Below are positions 36,254 to 47,383 of a DNA stretch of 64,000 nucleotides, in pieces. Made by a program: the position numbers and the translations under genes. Source of the DNA: Ehretia macrophylla. Its lineage: Eukaryota; Streptophyta; Magnoliopsida; Boraginales; Ehretiaceae. Location of the stretch: contig CM075771.1 in the NCBI GenBank assembly GCA_037974665.1, forward strand, positions 16,465,425-16,529,424. The letters are read 5' to 3'. The notes beneath the pieces were generated by a model. It was not told where the DNA came from. It saw nothing but the letters and a program-made list of their open reading frames with translations, and made no database searches. Numbering within the stretch: the first letter of the stretch is position 1; each line of letters opens with the position of its first letter.

Positions 36254-36817
36254 GTCATGTTTAGGGCACAAATCCCTTTTGTGTTGACGGTTCACAGTCC
36301 CAGCCCAGAGAAATGGCTCGTTCAAAAGGCCCAATGGGCTTAACGACAAACTATCTGCATCATCAACGGAGCACCCTTGCAAGACTTGATATCGACACGT
36401 TGTTGGGCCTTCTAATGTCCCGCTAGTCAGATTGTCTTCCTTTTCACTACTCACGACGTACGCTCCAGGAAGGAAAAATAGCGCAAAAGAAGTAAAGTGG
36501 ACCAAAATTGATGAAAATGTTCGATTTTGGGCTCTAAAAATAGGAGCAGCCAACAAGGATTACTGCCCTCGTCGTAGAGCTCTTTGAGTGCCTTCCAACG
36601 GTATGTTTTGCACCGCGTAACTCCTTACGGATCAAAAATTATGGACACCGGAGAGACGGAGACCTGGTCACAAGCCCCACGCCCTTGGTTTGCTGGCCCA
36701 ACCTCTACGTGACGCGAATTTGTCTTGCCGAAGATGCCGTGGGATTCGGTAATAGAAATGTGACGGATAAAGCATCTTGCCAAGCCTAAACGGGGCAAAA
36801 AAACAGAACGAAAAGAG

Positions 36818-36935
36818 AGGTGCAACATGAGGACTTCCCAGTGGGTCACCCATACTAGTACTACTCTCGCCAAAGCATGCTTAACTTCGGAGTTCTGATG
36901 GGATACGGTGCACTAGTGCTAGTATGATAGCACCC
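36818..36935 (-). rRNA. 5S rRNA copy 48
   Basis: 118 nt, about 10 differences. A box AAAGCATG; IE intact; C box TCACCCATACT. The T-run terminator is altered (AAAAAAACAGAACG). Next copy 680 bp on. Confidence 0.9.
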
Positions 36936-37497
36936 GTCATGTTGAGGGCGCAAATCCCTTATGTGTTGATAGTTCACAGTCCCAGTCCAGAGAGATGGCC
37001 CATTCAAAAGGCCTAATGGGCTTAACAACATCACATCCGCATCAACAACGTAGCATCCTCGCAAGACGTGATATCAACGCATTGTAGGGCCCTCTAATGT
37101 CCCGCGAGTCAGGTCGTCGTCCTTTTTGCGGCACACGACGTATGATCTAGGACCGAAAAATAGCTCAAAAGAATAAAAGTGGCCCAAAATTGATGAAAAT
37201 GTTCAATTTTGGGCTCCAAAAACAAGTGTAGCAGAGTTGGCTTAAGGCCCTTTATCGTAGAGCTCTCGGAGAGCTTTCGAACGGTATACTGTGCACCGCG
37301 TAACTCCTTACGGATCAAAAGTTATGGCCACCGGAGCGACAGAGACCTAGTCATAAGCCCCATGCCCTCGATTTGCGGGCCCAGCCTCTACATGAAGCGA
37401 ATTTGTCTTGTCCAAGGTGCCGTGGGATTCGGTAATACAAATGTGATGGATAAAGCATCTTGGCAAGGCTAACCGGGGCAAAAAAAAATTGAAAAGA

Positions 37498-37615
37498 GGT
37501 TGCAACACGAGGACTTCCCAGGGGGTCACCCATCCTAGTACTACTTTCGCCCAAGCACGCTTAACTTCGGAGTTCTGATGGGATCCGGTGCATTATTGCT
37601 GGTATGATCGCACTC
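37498..37615 (-). rRNA. 5S rRNA copy 49 (closest to consensus)
   Basis: 118 nt with only about four differences (GGTTGC at the 3' end, CTTTCG in the IE, TTATTG, CACTC). A and C boxes intact. Next copy 680 bp on. Confidence 0.95.
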
Positions 37616-38177
37616 GTCATGTTGAGGGCGCAAATCCATTATGTGTTGACGGTTCACAGTCCCAACCCAGAGAGATGGCCCATTCAAAAGGTCGAATGGG
37701 CTTAACGACACCCCATCCGCTTCAACAATACAGCATCCTCGCAAGACGTGATATCAATGTGTTGTAGGGCCCTCTAATGTCGTACTAGTTAGGTTGTCCT
37801 CCTTTTTACGGCTCACGACGTACGATCCGGGACAAAAAAATAGCATAATAAAATGAAAAGTGGACCGCAACTGATGAAAACGTTCGATTTTGGGCTCTCA
37901 AAATAGTAGCAGCCAAGCCGGATTGCTGCCTCCGTCGTAGAGCTCTTGGAGAGCTTTCCAACGGTATGCTGTGCGCCGCATAATTTCTTACAAATCAAAA
38001 GCTATGGGCACTGGAGCGACGGAGACCTGGTCACAAGCCCTACGCACTCGGTTTGCGGGCCCAACCTCTACGTGAAGCGAATTTGTCTTGCCCAAGGTGC
38101 CCTGGGATTCGGTAATGCAAATGTGATGGATAAAGCATCTTGCCAAGCCGAACAAGGGCAAAAAAAATTGAAAAGGT

Positions 38178-38295
38178 GGGTGCAACACGAGGACTTCCCA
38201 TGGGATCACCCATACTAGTACTACTCTCGCCCAAGCACGCTTAACTTCGGAGTTCTGATGGAATCCGGTGCATTAGTGCTTGTGTGATCACACCC
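38178..38295 (-). rRNA. 5S rRNA copy 50
   Basis: 118 nt, about 7 differences. A box and IE intact; C box TCACCCATACT. Next copy 680 bp on. Confidence 0.92.
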
Positions 38296-38857
38296 GTCAT
38301 GTTGAGGGCACAAATCCCTTATGTGTTGACGGGTCACAGTCCCATTCTTGTGAGATGGCCCATTCAAAAGGTCCTATGGGCTTAACGACCACCCATCCGC
38401 TTCAACAACGCAGCATCCATTCAAGATGTGATATCAACGCGTTGTAGGGCCTTCTAATGTCCCGCAAGTCAGGTTGTCGTCCATTTCGTGGCTCACGACG
38501 TACGATCCTGGATGGAAAAATAGCGTAAAAGAATAAAAGTGTCCCAAAATTGATGAAAACATTCAATTTTGGGCTCAAATAACAAGCGCATCTATGCTGG
38601 CTTGCTTCCCCTGTCATAGAGCTCTCGGAGAGCTTTCCAACAATATGCTGGGCACCGCGTAACTCCTTACGTATCAAAAGTTATGGGCACCGGAGCGACG
38701 GAGACCTGGTCCCAAGCCCCACGCCCTCGGTTTGCGAGCCCAGCCTCTACGGGAAGCGAATTTGTCTTGCCCAAGGTGCCGTGGGATTCGGTAATGCAAA
38801 TATGATGGATAAAGCATCTTGCCAAGTTGAACAAGGGCAAAAAAAAATTGAAAAGGG

Positions 38858-38975
38858 GGATGCAACACGGGGACTTCCCAGGGCGTCACCCATACTAATA
38901 CTACTCTTGCCCAAGCACTCTTCATTTTGGAGTTCTGATAGGATCCAGTGCATTAGTGCTGGTATGATCGCACTG
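38858..38975 (-). rRNA. 5S rRNA copy 51 (diverged)
   Basis: 118 nt, about 13 differences. A box CAAGCACTCTTCATT (three changes); IE CTCTTG; C box TCACCCATACT. Next copy 679 bp on. Confidence 0.88.
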
Positions 38976-39536
38976 GTCATGTTGAGGCACAAATCCCTTA
39001 TGTGTTGATAGTTCACAGTCCCAGCCCAGAGAGATTGCCCATTCAAAAGGCCCAATGGGCTTAACGACAACCAACCTGCTTCAATAACGCAGCATCCTCG
39101 CAAGACGTGATTTCAATGCATTGTAGGGCCTTCTAATGTCCCGCGAGTTAGGTTGTCGTCCTTTTTGCAGCTCACGATGTATGATCCGGGATGAGAAAAC
39201 AGTGCAAAAGAATAAAAGTGGACCAAAATTGATGAAAATGTTCAATTTTGGGATCCAAAAAAGTGTACAGCTTAGCTGGCTTGCTACCCCTGTCGTAGAA
39301 CTCTCGGAATGCTTTCCAACACTATGCTGTGCCCCGCCTAACTCCTTACAGATCAAAAGTTATGGGCACCGAAGCGACTGATACCTAGTCACAAGACCCA
39401 TGCCCTTGATTTGCGGGCCCAGCCTCTACGTGAAGCGAATTTGTCTTGCCCAAGGTGCTGTGGGATTTGGTAATACAAATGTGACGGATAAAGCATCTTG
39501 CCAAGCCTAATCGGGGCAAAAAAAAATTGAAAAATG

Positions 39537-39654
39537 GGGTGAAACACGAGGACTTCCCAGGGGGTCACCCATCCTAGTACTACTCTCGCCCAAGCATGCT
39601 TAACTTCGGTGTTCTGATGGGATCCGGTGCCTTAGTGCTGGTATGATCACGCTC
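39537..39654 (-). rRNA. 5S rRNA copy 52
   Basis: 118 nt, about 7 differences. A box CATG; IE and C box intact; 5' end ATCACGCTC. Next copy 677 bp on. Confidence 0.92.
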
Positions 39655-40213
39655 GTCAAGTTGAGGGCACAAATACCTTATGTGTTGTTGGTCCACAGTC
39701 CCAACCCAGAGAGATGGCCCATTCAAAAGGTCGAATGGGCTTAACGACACCCCATCCGCTTCAACAATACAGCATCCTCGCAAGACGTGATATCAATGTG
39801 TTGTAGGGCCCTCTAATGTCGTACTAGTTAGGTTGTCCTCCTTTTCGTGGCTCACGATGTACGATCCGCGACGGAAAAACAACACAAAAGATGAAAAGTG
39901 GACCGAAATTGATGAAAACGTTCAATTTTGGGCTCTGAAATAGGAGCAGCTAAGCAGGATTGTTACCCCCGTCATAGAGCTCTCTGAGAGCTTTCCAACG
40001 GTATCCTGTGCACTGCGTAACTCCTCGCGAATTAAAAGTTATAGGCACCGGAGCGATAGAGACCTGGTCACAAACCCCAAGCCCTCGGTTTGCGGGCCCA
40101 GCCACTACGTGAAGCGAAATTGTCTTGCCTAAGGTGCCGTGGGATTCGGTAAAAGAAATGTGTGGATAAAGCATCTTGTCAAGCCTAACTAGGGCAAAAA
40201 AAATCGAAAAGTG
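39655..40213 (-). repeat. Representative 5S intergenic spacer (559 bp)
   Basis: This is typical of about 70 spacers. From the gene 5' side (left) it holds the upstream promoter signals, an inverted repeat GCCCAT...ATGGGC (39717-39722 with 39735-39740), AT-rich runs of the type GAAAAA and AAAAGAATAAAAGTGG in the middle, a 15 bp near-palindrome of the form AGCTCTC-N-GAGAGCT (39978-39992), and finally an A-rich stretch that becomes the T-run terminator of the next gene. No gene, tRNA or SINE was recognised. Confidence 0.85.
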
Positions 40214-40331
40214 GGGTTCAACACGAGGACTTCCCAGGGGGTCAGCCATCCTTGTACTACTCTCGCCCAAGCACGCTTAACTTCGATGTTCTGATGGAAT
40301 CCGGTGCCTTAGTGCTGGTATGATCGCACCC
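40214..40331 (-). rRNA. 5S rRNA copy 53
   Basis: 118 nt, about 7 differences. A box and IE intact; C box TCAGCCATCCT; GGGTTCAAC at the 3' end. Next copy 680 bp on. Confidence 0.92.
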
Positions 40332-40893
40332 GTCATATTGAGGGCGCAAATCCCTTATGTGTTGACGGTTCATAGTCCCAACCTAGAGAGATGGCCCATT
40401 TGAAAGTCCAAATGGGCTTAACGACAACCCATCCACTTCAACAATGCAGCATCCTCGCAAGACGTGATATCAATGCGTTGTAGGGTCCTCTAATGTCCCG
40501 CAAGTTAGGTTGTCTTCCTTTTCGCGGCTCACGACATACGATCCGGGACCCAAAAACAATACAACAAGTAGAAAAGTGGCCCGAAACTAATGAAAACGTT
40601 CGATTTTGGGCTCTGAAAATTGGAGCAGCCAAGCAGGATTGCTACCCCCGTCGTAGAGCTCTCTGAGAGCTTTCCAACGGTATCCTTTGCGCCGCGTAAC
40701 TCCTTACGGATTAAAAGTCATGGGCACCGGAGCGACAGAGACCTGGTCACAAGCCCCACGCCCTCAGTTTGTGGGCCCATTCTCTACGTGAAGCGAATTT
40801 GTCTTGCCCAAGGTGCCATGGGATTCGGTAATACAAATGTGATGGATAAAGCATCTTGCCAAGCCTAACCGGGCCAAAAAAAATTGAAAAAAG

Positions 40894-41011
40894 GTGTGCA
40901 ACACCAAGACTTCCCAGGGGGTCACCCATCCTAGTACTACTATCGCCCAAGAACACTTAACTTTGGAGTTCTGATAGGATTCGGTGTATTAGTACTGGTA
41001 TGATCGCGCCC
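40894..41011 (-). rRNA. 5S rRNA copy 54 (last before the retrotransposon)
   Basis: 118 nt, about 12 differences. A box CAAGAACA; IE CTATCG; C box intact. Its upstream spacer is split by the element at 41308. Confidence 0.88.
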
Positions 41012-41302
41012 ATCATGTTGAGGGCACAAATCACTTATGTGTTGATGGTTCACAGTCCTAGCCTAAAGAGATGGCCCATTCAAAAGGCCCAATGGGCTTA
41101 ACGACAACCCATTCGTTTCAACAACGCAGCATCCTCGAAAGACACGATATCGGCGCTTTGTAGGGCCCACTAATGTCCCACGAGTTAGGTTTTCATTCTT
41201 TTCGTGGCTCACGACGTACAATTTGGGACCAAAAAACAGGGCAAATGAAGAAAAGTGGCCCAAAATTAATGAAAACATTCGATTTTGGGCTGCGAAAATA
41301 GG

Positions 41303-41307
41303 CGCAG
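41303..41307. repeat. Target-site duplication, left copy (CGCAG)
   Basis: The five bases CGCAG directly precede the LTR start TGTCACG and recur at 51133-51137. They come from the 5S spacer phrase AATAGGCGCAGC. Confidence 0.95.
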
Positions 41308-43715
41308 TGTCACGCTCTAACTCGACCCCACCTTCAATCAGTCAGGACGCAATGGAATTTCAGCAGTATAACGACAGTAATTGAGACACCGAGTCTCTAA
41401 ACCAACCTCTCAGAATATCATACAACCAAACTCCTTAACCATTCAACAATCAACTCATCAATTAAGTTAACAACATACAACATAACCATACTATACAATA
41501 ATCATTCATAGTTATACGCCTCCATTCCAACATAATAAACTAATTGAACATACATTTCAAAATAGATTATAAACTAACTTAGTAACCTATCATAGTCAAA
41601 AGAAAGACCACTAAGTTAGCAACAACTAGTTCATTATCATTACTACAACTTATACATCATTAACTATAAAGTAAATAAAAGACAACTAGAATAATATACA
41701 AGACTATAAGGTATACAACATCTCTAACATCAAGGACAAGACTCTAGCACATAGGACTCGTCCACATATGGCACATTCTCAGCTTCCTGAGGCACGTACC
41801 AGTAATCTTGCTCTATAACACCTGTATGCATGCAATAATAGAGAGTGAGCTTATATAAAACAAGCTCAGTGAGGATCCGATAGATCTCTAACAGTATTTA
41901 CTATACTCCTTGGAAATGATCCTTTGAGCAGTAAACACACAATAAAACATCAATAACAATATAAACACATAACTATAATGACCAATCAATAAAGGATACT
42001 CTAGTTGGTGTAGCTCCAAATGCCATCACGATCTCAACCATTCTTCTTGTAACTCCCCATTACTCATGCACCCGAGGTACCTCACTAGCCTCGCCCTCCA
42101 TGACACCTCCGTCATGCGAGCTGGAGGTAGTCTCTGGTAGTCATGCCGTTATCAACCCGACAGCCCGACGCTGCCCGAGAGGTGGCACACACATACCAAG
42201 ACTCAGCAATAATAATAAACATCATTCACAGGAGGACAATCTAGAAGAATTGCCTATCTCCCGGTTCATCAATCATCAATCAATAATCATCAATAATCAT
42301 CAATTATCATCAATATAACATCAAGTAATCAATTAAACAACAAACAACTAAGTTAGATGACAAAGTAGGCCATCCAACTTAACATGCATTAAACACGTAA
42401 TCTAACCCTAGTCTAACCATTTACAACTCACAATTCAATCACTCAAATACCACCCAATCAACTAAAGGCTCAATTCAACAATTTAAAGAAAGACAACCTA
42501 AACTTCAAATAATCATATCTTACATTCTACTAATCCAAACAACTCCAAATCAGTTTCTAACACTCACTCATTCAATCAACTACATTAAAATCAAGCCCAA
42601 CAACCCTAAAACCTCATTGCACCTAGGTTGAAATTTTCGGATTTTCACACAAACATCGCAATCAAAAATTCGGCATTATAACGGCGCTACCACGTAATTA
42701 ACAAACTTTTAAAAATCGACGGCAATCGATTTTAACCACAACAACTCAAGATATTCATCAAATGGCCAATCTACCAACTTTAAATACTCGAAATTAAAAA
42801 TTTATGCTACAACGATTCAAATCTCACAAGAATACATATAAACGATCCCTAGCATGCACTGAGCAATAATATAACTTCAAATTAACAATCTAAAGGTTCA
42901 AAATGCAATTATAAGCAAAAATATAAAATATGACTTTTGAGATCTAGAATTTTTCTCTCACCTTTGATGTGTTTTGAAGCTACAAAGATGCTCAAGAGGT
43001 GGAATCAAGCCTTGGTTGATGGAAATTGGCCTTGAATTGCAACTTTTAATGAAAATTTACTTTGAAAAAATGTTGAAAATGCTCTCAAGAAAAGCTATGG
43101 AGTTTCGGCCACCTTGTGTGTGCTTTGAGTGTGTTTTGTGCTTTGTTAGTAGGTGTTGATGCATAAATAAGCTAAGGTCAAATAAATTAAAAGAAAGTCA
43201 AAGTTAATTTTTAGTCTTTTAATTCTATTTTTAGTCTTTTAATTTATTTCTTGACTATTTCTTGCTCAACCAATAAATTAACACCTAAATTAATTCTAGA
43301 CATTATATTTTAGGTGACAAAGAGTTTTACATTAAAATAGTTTCACCCGAGTCGGCTTAAAACTCGTTTTCTTGCAAAAGAAATTGTAAAAATCTTTAAA
43401 ATTCTAAAACTGATTTCAAATCCATTTTAATCAAACACGGGTCTATTAATAGCCGAGGACTAGGTTTTAAAATGTTTAAAACACCCCTGTAAAAATTTTA
43501 GCGGACAGGTGCTAAAAATACTATTCACTAAAACCAACGATAAAATTTCTGATTCTGTTTTTAATGAAAATTTCATGAATGCGCACTTAGCATGTATTAG
43601 GAGTATTAATAACATATTTATTACATTCTAAGTCATATAGCACATAAATAGGTCAATTCACGCAAAACGAGGTAAAGCACGCAAATAGAGACAAAGCAAA
43701 ATATAGGGTCTCACA
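41308..43715 (-). repeat. 3' LTR of the inserted element (2,408 bp)
   Basis: On the plus strand it runs TGTCACGCTCT ... GGGTCTCACA. It is bounded left by the TSD and right by the polypurine tract complement TTATCCCCCCTTAAA. It includes an AT-rich ATC/AAT simple stretch at about 42266-42316 and a short tandem duplication of TTTTTAGTCTTTTAATT near 43208-43247, which the other LTR lacks. Confidence 0.95.
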
Positions 43716-43730
43716 TTATCCCCCCTTAAA
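43716..43730 (-). promoter_or_regulatory. Polypurine tract of the inserted element
   Basis: Minus strand TTTAAGGGGGGATAA lies immediately 5' of the 3' LTR start (TGTGAGACCC). The 62 bp between it and the pol stop at 43793 contain further in-frame stops in the decayed C-terminal tail. Confidence 0.9.
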
Positions 43731-43792
43731 GAAATTTCGTCCCCGAAATTCTTACTTGCTGAATGAAATAGATCTAGATACTACTGCTACAT

Positions 43793-45193
43793 CTAATCCC
43801 GCCTTTCCCAGGTAGCCTCCTCAATACCGTGATGCTTCCACAACACCTTAACCATCGGCATCTTCTTCGACCTCAACTCTCGTTCCATTTGATAAAGAAT
43901 ACAAATCGGCCGCTCGTCATAAGTCAGATTCTCACGAAGTTGTAATGGCTTTGGCTCAAGAATATTAGAAGGATCCGGATTATATTTTCGCAAATTAGAC
44001 ACGTGAAATACATCGTGGACATTAGAGAAATTCTCCGGTAAAGCCAACCGATACGCCAACTTGCCCACTCTGCCAGTAATCTCAAACGGCCCCACAAACC
44101 TCGGACTCAGCTTACCACCTTTACCATAACGAGAAAACCCTTTTCGAGGAAACAATCTCAAGAAAACGCGATCCCCGACTGCAAACTCTAAGTCCCGACG
44201 ACGCTTATCAGCATAACTCTTAAATCTACTATGCGCTGTAAGCATTCTCTGCCGGATCAACTGAACATTCTCAATCTTCTCTAGAAGCTCTGGCATAATA
44301 GTCGGATCAATCATCTTCATCTCCCCCACCTTGTCCCAATACAAAGGTGAACGACACTTACGACCGTAAAGAGCTGCAAAAGGTGTCATCCCAATAGTAG
44401 CTTGATAACTATTGTTATAGGCAAACTCGGCAAGTGGTAGATGTTTCTCCCAGTTCTTCCCGAAGTCCATAACACAAGCCCTGAGCATATCTTCTAGAAT
44501 CTGAATAGTCCTCTCAGATTGACCGTCGCTCTGCGGATTATACGCTGTACTGAAGTTAAGCTGAGTACCCAAAGTTTCCTGAAGTTTTTCCCACAAGCGA
44601 GAAGTAAATCGAGGATCTCGATCTGAGACAATACTAGATGGAATCCCGTGAAGTCTAACAATCTGATCCAAATAAAGATCAATCAACTTTGCAACTTCAT
44701 CTCCCATCCGCATCGAAATAAAGTGAGTTGTCTTCGTCGAACGATCCACGACAACCCAAACTGCATCATTACCTCTCGGTGTTCTAGGCAAACTAGTGAC
44801 GAAGTCCATCGTAATATGCTCCCATTTCCACTGTGGTATAGCCAACGGCTGAAGCAAACTTGCAGGTCGTTGATGCTCGGCTTTCACTCGCTGACAAGTC
44901 AAATATCTAGATACAAACTGAGCAACTTCTCTCTTCATATTATTCCACCAGTAATATTGCTTCAAATCCCGATACATCTTCTTTCCACTAGGATGAATAG
45001 TATACTTAGAATTGTGAGCCTTCTCCATAATACCTCGCCTCAAACCCGGTTCATCGGGAACACAAACCCTGTTCCGAAACCGAAGAATACCATCCTCGTG
45101 CACTTTGAAGTTAGTCTGATCATCTGTGATCTGATCCTTGATCTTTTGAAGTTTAACATCAAGTTGCTGAGCTTCTCTGATCTGAGACAGCAA
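43793..45193 (-). pseudogene. Integrase with chromodomain-like tail (pol fragment)
   Basis: A 466-codon open frame. The N-terminal zinc-binding domain has H60, H67 and C100, but the other Cys is Tyr at 97 (SRYLTCQ). The catalytic core has D130 (TMDFV), D191 (SDRDPRF) and E227 (QSERT) with exactly 35 residues between the last two. A GPF motif sits at 368-370, and a chromodomain-like end (VKVLWKHH, EEATWE) lies near 421-466. The frame ends at a TAG at 43793-43795 just inside the tail. Upstream it is in the same frame as RNase H, separated by the TAG at 45200. Integrase inserts the element's cDNA; the lost Cys and stops suggest inactivity. Confidence 0.92.
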
Positions 45194-45199
45194 TAAAGG

Positions 45200-45715
45200 C
45201 TAAATACGGAGATGTGAACACATCACCCCAACCCGAGTCAACTCCGGTATCCAATAAGTGGACTCCTCAAGAACCTCCCACTTCTTGACAGCCAAACAAG
45301 AAACACTCGCCTTACGGCTAAGAGCGTCTGCCACAACATTTTCCTTCCCAGGCAGATAACTGATAGAACAATTATAATCTCCAAGAAGTTCCATCCACCT
45401 CCGCTGATGCATATTCAACTCATTCTGTGAGAATAAATACTTAAGACTCTTATGATCAGTGAAAATCTCAAACTTACTGCCCCACAGATAATGACGCCAC
45501 TTTTTTAGTGCGAAGACCACAACTGCCAACTCAAGATCATGAGTCAGATAATTCACCTCATATGGTTTCAACTTACTAGAAGCATAGGCAATAACCCGGC
45601 CATTCTGCATACGGACACATCTCAAGCCCTCCTTGGATGCATCATTGTAAATGACCATATTAGCGATCCCTTCTGGTAGAGCAAGTACTGGAGTAGTAGT
45701 CAATCTCTTTTTCAA
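45200..45715 (-). pseudogene. RNase H domain (pol fragment)
   Basis: 171 codons with the RNase H acidic residues visible: D25 (YNDASKEG), E62 (THDLELAVV), D87 (FTDHKSL) and D130 (VADALSRK). It degrades template RNA during reverse transcription. It lies between in-frame TAG codons at 45719 and 45200 and shares the frame of RT and integrase. Some usual residues are changed (LRCVRMQ), consistent with relaxed constraint. Confidence 0.92.
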
Positions 45716-45718
45716 CTC

Positions 45719-46009
45719 CTAAAACCCACTCTCATATTTCTCATCCCAAACAAAGCTAGTCTATTTCTGAGTTAACTTAGAAAGTGGCTCGGCAATCTTA
45801 GAAATGTCCTTGACAAACCTACGGTAATAACCCGCCAAGCCAAGAAAGCTACGAACCTCCGAAACATTCTCCGGCCGTTTCGAAGACATCACCACTTCAA
45901 TCATAGTGGGATCTACAGAAATACCGCTCTGTGTGATAACATGGCCAAGAAAAGATATACGTTGTAGCCAAAATTCACATTTGCTGAATTTCGCATAAAA
46001 CTGATTCTC
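45719..46009 (-). pseudogene. RT thumb/connection segment (pol fragment)
   Basis: Translation in the pol frame gives [15 protein letters not shown] and [14 protein letters not shown], the usual gypsy segment between RT and RNase H. It is bounded by TAG at 46010 and 45719 and carries another at 45761. Confidence 0.85.
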
Positions 46010-46417
46010 CTACAGCTTCTGTAAGACAAGTCGTAGATGTTGCTTGTGCTCCGATTCAGACTTAGAATAGACCAATATATCATCAATAAAGATAACCACG
46101 AATTGGTCCAAGTACGACTGAAAAACCCGATGCATATGATCCATAAATGTTGCCGGTGCATTAGTTAATCCAAAGGGCATAACTACAAACTCATAATGCC
46201 CGTACCGAGTCCTGAAGGCAGATTTCGGAACATCCTCCGTGAGAATCCGAAGCTGATAATACCCCTGCCTCAATTCAAACTTAGAGTAGACTTTGGCTCC
46301 CTGAAGTTGATCAAACAACTCATCAATCAGTGGCAAAGGATATTTGTTCTTGATGGTCACCTGATTCAAACCACGATAATTAATACACAATCTCAAGGTA
46401 CCATCCTTCTTCTTCAC
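46010..46417 (-). pseudogene. Reverse transcriptase core (pol fragment)
   Basis: The open frame covers RT motifs from VKKKDG through INYRGLN, the [11 protein letters not shown] motif at about 81-91 and the catalytic FIDDILVYS at 110-118. The usual motif A Asp (SKIDL in relatives) is Glu here (SKFEL, residue 48), so a metal-binding catalytic residue is altered. It ends at TAG 46010-46012 in frame with the following segment. Confidence 0.92.
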
Positions 46418-46450
46418 AAATAAAACAGGAGCTCCCCAAGGTGAAAAACT

Positions 46451-46810
46451 CTACTGAATGAACCCCTTCTCTAACAACTCCTGCAACTGAGTTTTCAACT
46501 CTTTCAACTCAGATGGTGCTATCCGGTACGCTGATTTAGAAATAGGTTGAGTACCGAGAACAAGATTGATCACAAACTCCACATCTCTCTTTGGCGGTAA
46601 CCCTGGCAACTCCTCGGGAAATACATTGGGATATTCTCGAATAATAGGTACTTCCTCCAGCTGTAGCTTATCAGATGGCTTGTTGATTAAATAAGCTAGA
46701 TAACCCGAACACCCCTTACTCACCAACTTAACGGCTTTAGTTGCTGAGATAACAAAACTCGTCTTAACACCCCGGTTCCCTACTACCTCAACTACTTGCT
46801 GATCTGGCAA
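46451..46810 (-). pseudogene. Protease-RT linker and RT N-terminus (pol fragment)
   Basis: The open frame includes FPEELPGLPPKRDVEF and the ELKELKTQLQELLEKGFI stretch that leads into the RT fingers in gypsy elements. It stops at TAG 46451-46453; the next codons read SFSPWGAP in the same frame, so the break is a simple nonsense change. Confidence 0.9.
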
Positions 46811-46816
46811 ACAAAA

Positions 46817-47251
46817 CTATACTACCTTGGTTCTACAGTTCAACTGGGCATCATACTTAGAAAGCCAATCCATACCCAAGATAACATCATACCCCCGGAT
46901 AGAAAATAAGATAAGGTCCGAATGAAAATTATACCCCTTAATATGTATTATACAATCCTTACATACTACGCCAGTCACATACTTATCAGTCAAAGAGGTA
47001 CTAATCTCAACAACATAAGACAATCTTTCAGGTTGCAAATTAACACGTTGCACACAAGCAGGAGTAATGAAATAATGCGTAGCACCAGAATCAATCAACA
47101 CTTTAACAAGTTGATCAAGTATAAGGAAGTTACCTTCCACAACTGTAGTCTCCTCAGGCATCTCCTCCAAGTCAACTGCGTAGGCCTGAGCCTGAACCCG
47201 CTGCTGCTGAGGTGCAACACCAGTAGGTCGACCCTGATAACCATGGGTCAC
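46817..47251 (-). pseudogene. Aspartic protease (pol fragment)
   Basis: The active-site signature LIDSGATH is present with Asp at residue 54 of the open frame, followed further on by DVILGMDWL, the usual second landmark. The family enzyme cuts the Gag-Pol polyprotein. It ends at TAG 46817-46819, in frame with the RT segment. Upstream the frame continues through the zinc knuckle without interruption until a TAG at 47300. Confidence 0.92.
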
Positions 47252-47281
47252 TACCCGGCCCTCAGTCCTCTGATATCTAGG

Positions 47282-47383
47282 GCAATCCCTCGCCCTATGC
47301 TAATTGCTGCCGTAACCCAAACAAGCCCCTGTCTTCACCCTGCAGTCAGCCTCCAAATGGCCCTGGCACTTGCAGTAAGTACA
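47282..47383 (-). pseudogene. gag nucleocapsid double zinc knuckle
   Basis: The first knuckle is perfect (CTYCKCQGHLEADC). In the second the second Cys is Tyr (CLGYGSN) and a TAG (47300-47302) replaces the codon that is Gln in the left element's homologous GSNQH. It lies in the pol frame. Confidence 0.88.

Larger units (their letters stand above)
5718..41307 (-). repeat. 5S rDNA tandem array, left segment (53 full copies, 1 truncated)
   Basis: Head-to-tail units, mostly 676-682 bp, each with a 118 bp 5S gene on the minus strand and a spacer of about 560 bp. The gene is recognised on the plus strand as the complement of plant 5S rRNA: GGGTGCAACACGAGGACTT (3' end), TCACCCATCCT (C box complement), CTCTCG (IE), CAAGCACGCTTAACT (A box complement), and GATCGCACCC (5' end). 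In the entries for single copies, changes are given as read on the plus strand against these consensus boxes. RNA polymerase III normally transcribes such genes through TFIIIA binding to these internal boxes. The spacers hold no protein gene; open frames there recur only because the repeat recurs. Confidence 0.97.

Noticed and set aside
5718..41307. Dozens of 60-137 codon open frames on both strands in the 5S array
   Set aside because: They recur with the 679 bp period, run across 5S genes and spacers, start and stop at different points in each unit and match no protein family. They are by-products of the repeat.
42974..43159. A 61-codon open frame conserved in both LTRs (also near 50391-50624)
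   Set aside because: Conservation is explained by LTR duplication. It lies antisense to the element and has no recognisable domain.
44648..45196. A 182-codon plus-strand open frame
   Set aside because: It is the antisense shadow of the integrase frame and has no family resemblance.
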